Shown in pieces: positions 57,902 through 64,000 of a DNA stretch of 64,000 bases (the first letter of the stretch is position 1; each line of letters starts with the position of its first letter). The position numbers and the translations under genes were made by a program. The notes below the pieces were generated by a model. It had not been told where the DNA came from. It worked only from the letters and a program-made list of their open reading frames with translations, and searched no databases. Source of the stretch: Desulfohalovibrio reitneri (GTDB lineage: Bacteria > Desulfobacterota > Desulfovibrionia > Desulfovibrionales > Desulfovibrionaceae); contig NZ_JOMJ01000003.1 of NCBI RefSeq assembly GCF_000711295.1, positions 2,305,501-2,369,500 of the forward strand. The letters are read 5' to 3'.

Positions 57902-58864
57902 ATGGCCGCTCCCGTCCTTTCCGTCACCGACCTGCGTGCCTCCTTCTTCACCCCCCGGGGCGAGGCGCGGGCCGTGGACGGCGTGAGCCTGGACATCCAC
58001 CCCGGCGAGACCCTGGCCGTGGTGGGCGAGTCCGGCTGCGGCAAGACCATGGTGGCGCTGTCCGTGCTGGACCTGGTGCCCGGCCCCTCCGGCCGGGTGG
58101 TGGGCGGCTCGGTGAAGCTCGGGCAGACCGAGCTGCGCTCCCTCTCCGCGCGGCAAATGCGCGACGTGCGCGGCAACCGCATCGCCATGATCTTCCAGGA
58201 GCCCATGACCTCCCTCAACCCCGTATTCCGGGTGGGGGAGCAGATCGCCGAGCCCCTGCGCCTGCACAAGAACCTCTCCAAGAGACAGGCCGCGGAAAAG
58301 GCCGTGGAACTGCTGGCCATGGTGGGCATCCCCAACCCCGCCCGTCGCGCCCGCTCCTACCCCCACGAGCTTTCCGGCGGCATGCGCCAGCGGGTGGTCA
58401 TCGCCATGGCCCTGTCCTGCGGGCCGGAAGTCCTGCTGGCGGACGAGCCCACCACCGCCCTGGACGTGACCATCCAGGCGGAAATCCTGCGCCTTCTCCA
58501 GCGCCTGCGCGAGGAGGAAGGGGCCGGGGTCATGCTCATCACCCACGACCTGGGCGTGGTGGCCGAGGCCGCGGACCGGGCCGTTGTCATGTACGCCGGA
58601 CAAGTCGTTGAGCAGGCGGACGTGCGCTCCCTTTTCCGCGACCCCCTGCACCCCTACACGCGCGGCCTGCTGGAATCCCTGCCCCGCGTGGAGGAGGGCG
58701 GAGTCCACCTCAACCCCATCGAGGGCATGGTGCCCTCCCTGCTGGATCTGCCCGGGGGCTGCCGTTTCCGCCCCCGTTGCCCCCGCGCCTTCGGCAAGTG
58801 CCCCCAGGACCCCCCGCTGTTCCAGCGCTCCGGCCGTCTGGTGCGCTGCTGGCTGCACGAGTAG
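57902..58864 (+). CDS. Oligopeptide-type ABC transporter ATPase (OppD/DppD)
   Basis: 320 residues. Walker [11 protein letters not shown]-loop [10 protein letters not shown], signature [16 protein letters not shown], Walker [13 protein letters not shown], and the C-terminal oligopeptide-transporter cysteine domain ([21 protein letters not shown]) that may hold an iron-sulfur cluster. It pairs with the next gene. No permease or binding-protein genes are adjacent, so they must be elsewhere. Confidence 0.9.
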   Translation: MAAPVLSVTDLRASFFTPRGEARAVDGVSLDIHPGETLAVVGESGCGKTMVALSVLDLVPGPSGRVVGGSVKLGQTELRSLSARQMRDVRGNRIAMIFQEPMTSLNPVFRVGEQIAEPLRLHKNLSKRQAAEKAVELLAMVGIPNPARRARSYPHELSGGMRQRVVIAMALSCGPEVLLADEPTTALDVTIQAEILRLLQRLREEEGAGVMLITHDLGVVAEAADRAVVMYAGQVVEQADVRSLFRDPLHPYTRGLLESLPRVEEGGVHLNPIEGMVPSLLDLPGGCRFRPRCPRAFGKCPQDPPLFQRSGRLVRCWLHE

Positions 58865-58868
58865 ATCC

Positions 58869-59824
58869 ATGGCCGATCCCCTTCTTTCCATACAGGACGC
58901 CAGCAAGCACTACCAGACGGGCAAGGGCTGGCTGGGCAAGGGCGGCGGGCTGGTCCGCGCCGTGCGCCACGTCAGCCTGGACATCCTGCCCGGCGAATCC
59001 CTGGGTCTGGTGGGCGAGTCCGGCTGCGGCAAGTCCACCCTGGGCCGCCTGGCCGTGGGCCTGGAGCCGCCCACCTCCGGCCAGCTCCGCTTCCAGGGCT
59101 CCGTCCTCCCGGCCAAGCCGCCCAAGTCCTTCCACCGCCAGGTGCAGATGATCTTCCAGGATCCGTACTCCTCCCTCAACCCGCGCCACCCCATCGGCTC
59201 CATCGTGCGCGAGCCCCTGGACATCCACGGACTGGGCAGCCGCGCCCAGCGCAAGGAAAAGGCCCTGGAGCTGCTGCGCCTGGTGGGCGTCCGGCCGGAA
59301 CACGCCTCCCGCTTCCCCCACCAGTTCTCCGGCGGACAGCGCCAGCGCGTGGCCATCGCCCGCGCCCTGGCCCTGGAACCCGCCCTGGTGGTCTGCGACG
59401 AACCCGTCTCCGCCCTGGACGTCTCCATCCAGGCCCAGGTCCTGCGCCTGTTGGGCGACATGCGGGAACGCTTCGGACTGGCCTACCTCTTCATCTCCCA
59501 CGACCTCTCCGTGGTCGGGGCCGTCTGCCAGCGGGTGGCCGTCATGTACCTGGGAAGGCTGGTGGAAATCGCCCCCCGCGCCGACCTCTTCAACTCCCCC
59601 CTGCACCCCTACACCCGCGTCCTCATGGCCGCCATGCCCAAACCCGACCCCGACGCGCCCCGCCAGCGCGAATCCCTCCAGGGCGAACCCCCCAGCCCCC
59701 TGGACCCCCGCCCGGCTGCCCCTTCCACACCCGCTGCCCCCACGCCTCCGAACCCTGCGACAAGGAGTTCCCCCCCTGGTCCGAACCCCGGCCCGGACAC
59801 CGGGTGGCCTGCTATCTGTATTGA
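58869..59824 (+). CDS. Oligopeptide-type ABC transporter ATPase (OppF/DppF), 3' frameshift
   Basis: Starts 5 bp after the partner gene. Walker A GESGCGKSTL, FQDPYSSLNPRHP, signature QFSGGQRQRVAIARAL and Walker B VVCDEPVSALD are intact. Near 59705-59709 (a run of five C) the frame shifts: the uninterrupted frame continues with Pro/Ala-rich noise into a repeat and stops at 59993, whereas the next frame gives the expected ending CPFHTRCPHASEPCDKEF...HRVACYLY and TGA at 59822-59824. One missing C explains it. This may be a mutation or a sequencing error; the ATPase core is unaffected. Confidence 0.8.
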
Positions 59825-59842
59825 AGAAGGAAGAGGGAAGAG

Positions 59843-60185
59843 GAAGATTTCGCCTTCGGCGACCAGGACCTGCTCGGCCCTGGACCCGAGGCAAACTCAG
59901 TTTGCATGTGTGGTCGCGGGACAGGGGGGTGGTTGTTCGCGGGAAGGGAGCACCCCGGCGAACCCGCCATTGCAGGGTTTTCAAAGCCGGTAGAACGTCG
60001 CCCTGCCCTTGGTCACAGATGCGTGGGACGCGGAATTGGGCTGAAGTCCCCCGGCTGCACCATGCCGGTAACTCGCCCCGAGCGAAGCGAGCGGTAAGCA
60101 ATTTTTTGAAGGAGTTTGGGGTGTTGGGGAAGAGGGTTTTTTTTGTCGCCAGAATCAAGTTCACTCTTCCCCCACTGCCCTGAAC
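59843..60185 (+). repeat. Dispersed structured repeat, copy C
   Basis: Fills much of the gap between the OppF-type gene and the MFS gene. It shares GAAGATTTCGCC, CCAGGACC-TGCTC-GGCCCTGG, GCAAAC-TCA-GTTTGC (59891-59905), GCATGTGTGGTCGCGGG, CAGATGCGTGGGACGCG, CCCCCGGCTGC, CCCGAGCGAAGCGAG and a degenerate final hairpin (GGGGAAGAG with CTCTTCCCC) ending ACTGCCCTGAAC. The remaining sequence to 60337 shows no gene; it must contain the MFS promoter. Confidence 0.85.
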
Positions 60186-60337
60186 GTCCGCCCCGGCCAG
60201 CCACCCTCCATTCCCCTCCACCGTCGCCTCCACCTTCTTCCTTCCCCTCATGGACAGACAGTTCACTGGGGTTTATGTGGGGCGGCTCGGCGGCTGTTCG
60301 GGTGTCGCCGGGTGATGTTTTGTAGTGGAGAGCGAGT

Positions 60338-61630
60338 ATGGCTGAATCGGCGAGTGGTGTGAGTTCCAAGCGGCAGGCCCTGGTGGCGGCCCGGAGCGTG
60401 TGGGTGTTGTTGTTCGGCATTTGCCTGTTGATGCTGGGCAACGGCTTGCAGGGCAGTCTGCTGGGTGTGCGGGCCACGCAGGAGGGGTTCGGCGGCGGTT
60501 TGACCGGTCTGGTCATGTCCGGGTTCTTCGCCGGGTTCCTGCTTGGGTCGCGCTGGACGCCGAGCGCGGTGCGGAGCGTGGGCCACGTGCGGGTGTTCGC
60601 GGCTCTGGCCTCGGTGGCTTCGGTGTCCATCCTGGTGCACGCGGTGTTCGTCACGCCGCTGGTCTGGGGCGTCATGCGGTTTCTCACCGGCCTGTGCCTG
60701 GCCGGGGTGTACGTGGTGGCCGAGAGCTGGCTGAACGACCGGGCGGGGAACGGCAGCCGGGGGCAGCTTTTGGCCATCTACATGGTGGTGACCTTCCTGG
60801 GCATGGGCGGCGGACAGTTCCTGCTCAACGCGGCGGATCCCGGCGGCGCGGAGCTGTTCATACTGGCTTCGGTGCTCATTTCCCTGGCCGTGGTGCCCAT
60901 GCTGCTGACGGCCGCGCCGGTGCCCGAATCCGGCGCGGTTGACCCGGTGGGCCTGCGGCGGCTTTTTCAGGTCTCGCCGCTGGGCACGGTGGGGACGTTC
61001 GTGGCCGGGATAACCAACGGCACGGTTTTCGGCATGGGCGCGGTGTACGCCCATCAGGCCGGGCTTTCCGTGGCCGAGGTGGCGCTCTTCATGGGCGTGC
61101 TCATCGCGGGCGGGGCTGTGTTCCAGTACCCGGTGGGCATGCTTTCGGACATCTTCGACCGGAGGGTGGTCATCATGGGGGTGGCCTTCGCCGCGGCCGG
61201 GGTGGCCGTGGCGGCGCAGTGGGCCGCGGGCTGGTCCGAGGGCTGGCTGCTGGCGCTGGTCGGCCTGTTCGGCGGGCTGGCGCTGGCGGTTCACTCGCTG
61301 TGCCTGGCCTACACCAACGACTCCCTGTATTCCTCGGAGATGGTGGCGGCCAGCTCCGGCTTGGTGCTGGTGCTGGGCGCGGGCTCCATCCTCGGCCCGC
61401 CGGTGGTGGGCTGGCTCATGGATGTTTTGGGGCCGGGAGGCTTCTTCTGGTGGCTGGCCCTGGTGCACGTGGCCATCGGCCTCTACACCCTGTGGCGCAT
61501 CGTCTACCACTCCGGAACCCCGGCCGAGGAGCAGGGGCCGTACGTGGCCATGCCCGCACAGGCCTCGCAATTCGCCACGGAAGCCGCCGAGGAGGTCTAC
61601 GCCGAGCAGGAGGAGGAGCGGGCGGAGTAA
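60338..61630 (+). CDS. MFS transporter (YcaD-like)
   Basis: 430 residues with twelve predicted membrane helices. Motifs: GFFAGFLLGSRWTPSAVRSVGHVRVFA (MFS motif A region), RFLTGLCLAGVYVVAESWLNDRAG, and QYPVGMLSDIFDRRVVI. The ESWLND segment is typical of the YcaD-type subgroup, whose substrates are poorly known. The last ~45 residues are a cytoplasmic acidic tail. ATG 60338 is preceded by a GGAGAGCGAG stretch. Confidence 0.85.
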   Translation: MAESASGVSSKRQALVAARSVWVLLFGICLLMLGNGLQGSLLGVRATQEGFGGGLTGLVMSGFFAGFLLGSRWTPSAVRSVGHVRVFAALASVASVSILVHAVFVTPLVWGVMRFLTGLCLAGVYVVAESWLNDRAGNGSRGQLLAIYMVVTFLGMGGGQFLLNAADPGGAELFILASVLISLAVVPMLLTAAPVPESGAVDPVGLRRLFQVSPLGTVGTFVAGITNGTVFGMGAVYAHQAGLSVAEVALFMGVLIAGGAVFQYPVGMLSDIFDRRVVIMGVAFAAAGVAVAAQWAAGWSEGWLLALVGLFGGLALAVHSLCLAYTNDSLYSSEMVAASSGLVLVLGAGSILGPPVVGWLMDVLGPGGFFWWLALVHVAIGLYTLWRIVYHSGTPAEEQGPYVAMPAQASQFATEAAEEVYAEQEEERAE

Positions 61631-61715
61631 CCCGCCGTGCGCTGTAGCCTCTGCCTGAACGGGTGAAGTGTTCCATGCCTGCCCTTCCCCGGACGGCCCC
61701 GCGGAGGGCGAGTCG

Positions 61716-62162
61716 TCAGTCAGCCTTGTGCAGCCTTTCCTCAACGTAGCCGAGGAACCACAGCGTGACGAAGTTCAACGCCGCCAGCACCACGGCGATC
61801 TCCAGGCGGCCGTAGGCCACAGCCAGTCCCATGGCGCCGGTGCCCCATATGCCGGCTGCCGTGGACGTGCCCGAGACCCCCTCGCCCTTGTTTTTGAGGA
61901 TGGCCCCGCCGCCGATGAAGCCGATGCCGGTGATGATGCCCTGCACTACCCGTGATTCAGCTTCCGTACTGTCCAGCACGTCGATGCCGATGAGCATGAA
62001 GCCGCACGAAGCCACGGCCACCAGGGGGAAGGTCCGCAACCCCATGCCGTATTTGCTTCGCTCGCGGTTCCAGCCCACCGGCAAGGCCAGCACGTAGGCC
62101 ACGAACAACCGCACCAAGTGGGCCAGAACCACGCTCCAGTCCAGTCCCGGCAGCGGGTTCAT
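61716..62162 (-). CDS. MgtC/SapB family membrane protein
   Basis: 148 residues, about four membrane helices, with the MgtC-domain signature GWNRERSKYGMGLRTFPLVAVASCG and GIGFIGGGAILKNKGEGVSGTSTAAGIWGTGAMGLAVAYG. The virulence-type C-terminal ACT-like domain of MgtC is absent, so it is the short SapB-like form. Its start overlaps the preceding small gene by 4 bp (ATGA). Confidence 0.9.
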   Translation of the reverse strand: MNPLPGLDWSVVLAHLVRLFVAYVLALPVGWNRERSKYGMGLRTFPLVAVASCGFMLIGIDVLDSTEAESRVVQGIITGIGFIGGGAILKNKGEGVSGTSTAAGIWGTGAMGLAVAYGRLEIAVVLAALNFVTLWFLGYVEERLHKAD

Positions 62163-62338
62163 GCCCTGGCTCTACGCGGTCCCGCCAGCAGCCAGATGAT
62201 GAAGCCGATGAGCGGCAGGAGCAGAATCAGCAGGACCCATAGCAGTTTATGCACTCCGGTGGTGGAGCGGGACCCCAGCACGTTGATGATGGCCCAGATG
62301 TCCAGAATGAGAATGAGTATGGCGGCGACGCTCGACAC
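62159..62338 (-). CDS. PLDc_N-type small membrane protein
   Basis: 59 residues: VAAILILILDIWAIINVLGSRST, TGVHKLLWVLLILLLPLIGF, IIWLLAGPR. Two membrane helices with the W-(V/L)-L-(L/I)-P-L-(I/L)-G pattern match the PLDc_N (phospholipase-D nuclease N-terminal) stand-alone proteins. The GTG has TAAGGAGGA upstream. Coupled to mgtC; function unknown. Confidence 0.8.
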   Translation of the reverse strand: MSSVAAILILILDIWAIINVLGSRSTTGVHKLLWVLLILLLPLIGFIIWLLAGPRRARA

Positions 62339-62359
62339 GGCGTTCCTCCTTAACTGGGG

Positions 62360-62545
62360 TTATTGATCAGTGGACTCTTCCAGTTCGTCCGCCATCTCCT
62401 CCGCCTGGTCGGCGGCCTCCTCGGCGGCCTCGTCAATCTGCTCACCGGCCTCCTCCATCGGCCCCTCATTCTCGCAGGCCGTCAAGGAAAACATCGAAAA
62501 CGTCAGCATCAACACAGCGAGCAGGGCAAGAATACGCTTCCACAT
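62360..62545 (-). CDS. Small acidic lipoprotein
   Basis: 61 residues. The signal sequence KRILALLAVLMLTFSMFSLTAC ends in a lipobox (LTAC). The mature part is a highly acidic helix of Glu/Ala repeats (GEQIDEAAEEAADQAEEMAD). ATG 62545 has AAAGGAG upstream. It resembles small outer-membrane or periplasmic lipoproteins but I cannot name a family. Ends 22 bp before the PLDc_N gene, so likely one operon with mgtC. Confidence 0.75.
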   Translation of the reverse strand: MWKRILALLAVLMLTFSMFSLTACENEGPMEEAGEQIDEAAEEAADQAEEMADELEESTDQ

Positions 62546-62622
62546 GGCAAACTCCTTTGCCATCCATGTAGCACGAGGACGGGAGACGGCAAAGCGGGAA
62601 GCGAAGAATTGGAGGGAAGAGG

Positions 62623-62948
62623 GAAGATTTCGCCCTTCGGGCGACCAGGGCCTGCGCGGCCCTGGACCCGCGGCAAAATAATTTTGCATTTGTATTCGCG
62701 GGATTGAGCACTCCGGCGAATCGGCGATTGTGGGGCTCCTAAAACCGGGACAACTTGGCCCCGGCCGCTTGGCTTCAGATGCGTTGAACGCGGGGAATTG
62801 GCCTCGTCCCCCCGGCTGCCACCCGCCTGTCCCACGCCCCCGAGCGAAGCGAGCGATAAAAATTTTCGGAAAAGGAGGGTGAGGGTGTGGGAGAGGGAGG
62901 AAAAACCATTTTTAAAGGGTTTTTCCTCCCTCTCCCACTGCCCTGAAC
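62623..62948 (+). repeat. Dispersed structured repeat, copy D
   Basis: Between the lipoprotein start and the IS3-family element. Stem CGCCC-TTC-GGGCG, stem CCAGGGCC-TGCGC-GGCCCTGG, stem GCAAAA-TAA-TTTTGC (62673-62687) enclosed by CCCGCG/CGCGGG, the box CTTGGCCCCGGCCGCTTGGC with CAGATGCGTTGAACGCG, CCCCCGGCTGCC, CCCCCGAGCGAAGCGAGCG, and a 19-bp perfect terminal stem (62889-62907 with 62918-62936), then ACTGCCCTGAAC. The lipoprotein promoter must lie at its left edge. Confidence 0.85.
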
Positions 62949-62973
62949 TCCAAACCCGTGTACTGCCCCCGGT

Positions 62974-63750
62974 TTAGCAAGCCTTTTTTAAGAGAGTCCG
63001 CGAGTTGATCAGTTCCTGCTCGGTTGTCACCGGGGTTTTATACCCCAGCGCCGAGTGCAGGTAGCCTTGGTTGTATTCTTCGATCCAGGAGCCCAAGGCT
63101 TGGTAAAAGGCCGTGGGGCTACGCCATTCATTGATCCAGACCAACTCTTCCTTCATGGTGCGCATGAAGCGCTCGGTGTCGGCGTTGCCTTTGGGGTTGT
63201 TGTAGCTGGTGAAGGCGAGTTTGATGTCCATGACGCGGCAAGCCTTCATAAAGCTCGTCGAGGTCGGTTGGCAGCCGTTGTCGGCCATGAGATGAAGACC
63301 GCCGCCGCGCACGCCTTCGGGGAACTGCCTGCCGACAGCAGCGTTGAGCGCCGAGAGCCAATGCCATGCCTTGGCTTGATCGCCGGCGTAGTGGCCGACG
63401 ACCTTCTTGGTGCGCCAGTCAAGCACAATGACCACGTACAGCCAGCCGTAGCCGTCAATCTTGATTTTGGTCATGTCGATACCCCACCACTCGTTGGGTC
63501 GCGAGGGCCGGGGCTTGACGCCGGTCGGCCTGCGTTTTGCCTTGAGTCGCAGGTTGGGCTTCACCGTGAGGTCATGCTCGCTCATGAGCCGGTAGACGCG
63601 GTTTTTGCCGACGACTACGCCGTCCACGAAGCGCAGAAACGCCCAGACCCGACGGTATCCCCGGAACGGATGGTCGGCCTTGATGCCGCGAATGCGGGCC
63701 AGGAGGCCGGCGTTGCGCTCGGCGACCTTTGCATATGGTCCACGCTTCAT
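62974..63750 (-). CDS. IS3-family transposase OrfB
   Basis: 258 residues with an rve integrase core: WWGIDMTKIKIDGYGWLYVVIVLDWRTKKVVG (first Asp), HLMADNGCQPTS (second Asp) and NPKGNADTERFMRTMKEELVW (Glu), plus the N-terminal HTH_21 region with HPFRGYRRVWAFLR. It is probably made as a fusion with OrfA by -1 slippage at the A7 run (minus strand of 63764-63770). Confidence 0.92.
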   Translation of the reverse strand: MKRGPYAKVAERNAGLLARIRGIKADHPFRGYRRVWAFLRFVDGVVVGKNRVYRLMSEHDLTVKPNLRLKAKRRPTGVKPRPSRPNEWWGIDMTKIKIDGYGWLYVVIVLDWRTKKVVGHYAGDQAKAWHWLSALNAAVGRQFPEGVRGGGLHLMADNGCQPTSTSFMKACRVMDIKLAFTSYNNPKGNADTERFMRTMKEELVWINEWRSPTAFYQALGSWIEEYNQGYLHSALGYKTPVTTEQELINSRTLLKKAC

Positions 63751-64000
63751 CCGAACGGCCCGCTTTTTTTAGCTCAATGGTCAGCTCGCCGATCAGGCTT
63801 TTGAGCTTCATGTTCTCGCGCTCAAGCTTGGCCGTACGCTGTGCGCCGTGCTCGGGCTCAAACGCTTTGTGCGCCTGGGCGAGGAATTGATCGCGCCACT
63901 TGTAGTACTGGTTCTGCGAGATGGCGTACTCGGCGCACACTTCGCCCACGGGTCGTCCTCGAAGGCCTTCGAGGACGACCCGAGTCTTCTGCTCCGGGGT
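63572..64000 (-). CDS. IS3-family transposase OrfA (5' end outside window)
   Basis: N-terminal DNA-binding protein with a helix-turn-helix (TPEQKTRVVLEGLRGRPVGE, then AISQNQYYKWRDQFL) and a leucine-zipper-like segment (LERENMKLKSLIGELTIELKK). The frame is open at the right edge. Meaningful sequence ends at the A7 slippage site; the rest of the frame to 63572 overlaps OrfB and is not expected to matter. Confidence 0.85.
   Translation of the reverse strand, partial: TPEQKTRVVLEGLRGRPVGEVCAEYAISQNQYYKWRDQFLAQAHKAFEPEHGAQRTAKLERENMKLKSLIGELTIELKKAGRSDEAWTICKGRRAQRRPPGPHSRHQGRPSVPGIPSGLGVSALRGRRSRRQKPRLPAHERA

Larger units (their letters stand above)
62959..64000 (-). mobile_element. IS3-family insertion sequence (right part outside window)
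   Basis: The left terminus appears to be TGTACTGCCCCCGG at 62959, ten bases past copy D of the dispersed repeat. It carries two overlapping transposase frames on the minus strand and continues beyond the right edge, so its other end and any target duplication cannot be seen. Confidence 0.8.

Overview
This 64-kb, high-GC window is a stretch of bacterial chromosome, most likely from a sulfate-reducing member of the Desulfovibrionales. The inference rests on the combination of a desulfoferrodoxin / rubredoxin / rubredoxin:oxygen oxidoreductase operon, a tetraheme class III cytochrome c3, a siroheme decarboxylase (AhbB) of the alternative heme pathway, futalosine-pathway menaquinone genes, an F-ATPase operon with duplicated b/b' subunits and no a or c subunit, and a heme-c chemoreceptor.

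Layout. 1-2.6 kb: 5'-truncated rpsA overlapping sppA. 2.6-4.0 kb (minus): O6-methylguanine methyltransferase and a TIGR01212-type radical SAM protein. 4.1-10.0 kb: elongasome operon mreB-mreC-mreD-mrdA-rodA plus a bactofilin. 10.2-16.1 kb: F1 and peripheral-stalk ATPase operon (b'-b-delta-alpha-gamma-beta-epsilon). 16.2-20.0 kb: glmU, zapB, zapA, a 6S RNA, rny. 20.0-20.5 kb: a 126-bp inverted repeat and 27-bp tandem repeats. 20.5-24.8 kb: tyrS, a DUF606 membrane protein, a UbiA-type prenyltransferase, a YbdG-like mechanosensitive channel, a DUF1330 protein. 24.8-30.4 kb: small secreted protein, broken membrane-protein gene, an IS5-family element, and a hyuA-HDAC gene pair. 30.4-32.8 kb: cydAB. 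32.9-35.7 kb: an AT-rich island with an orphan gene whose C-terminus resembles diadenylate cyclase domains, followed by an intact ISL3-family element with an 8-bp target duplication. 35.7-40.7 kb (minus): roo, rubredoxin, desulfoferrodoxin; then a cytochrome-MCP-PilZ operon. 40.8-50.7 kb: purSL, HDOD-GGDEF protein, polyprenyl synthase, mqnB, nucleotide-sugar dehydrogenase, DUF2065, ubiE. 50.9-57.7 kb: acidic protein with repeated IDALL-type motifs, cytochrome c3, tetrapyrrole genes cobJ-cbiG-hemL-ahbB, DUF362 protein. 57.7-64 kb: candidate small RNA, two oligopeptide ABC ATPases (the second frameshifted), MFS transporter, mgtC and two tiny genes, and an IS3-family element running off the right edge.

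How the genes fit together. Oxygen and superoxide defence (cydAB, roo, rubredoxin, dfx) sits near a heme-based sensor operon. The quinone pathway is represented by UbiA-type prenyltransferase, polyprenyl synthase, MqnB and UbiE. Heme and corrin synthesis share one translationally coupled operon.

The most notable unexplained structure is a family of four dispersed, same-strand intergenic elements of about 330-350 bp (one split by the IS5-family element, one abutting the IS3-family element). Their hairpins are conserved by compensatory base changes, which suggests a structured RNA or a non-autonomous mobile repeat. The second notable item is the orphan diadenylate-cyclase-like gene in the AT-rich island. 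All functional calls are from reading the sequence; no database search was run.
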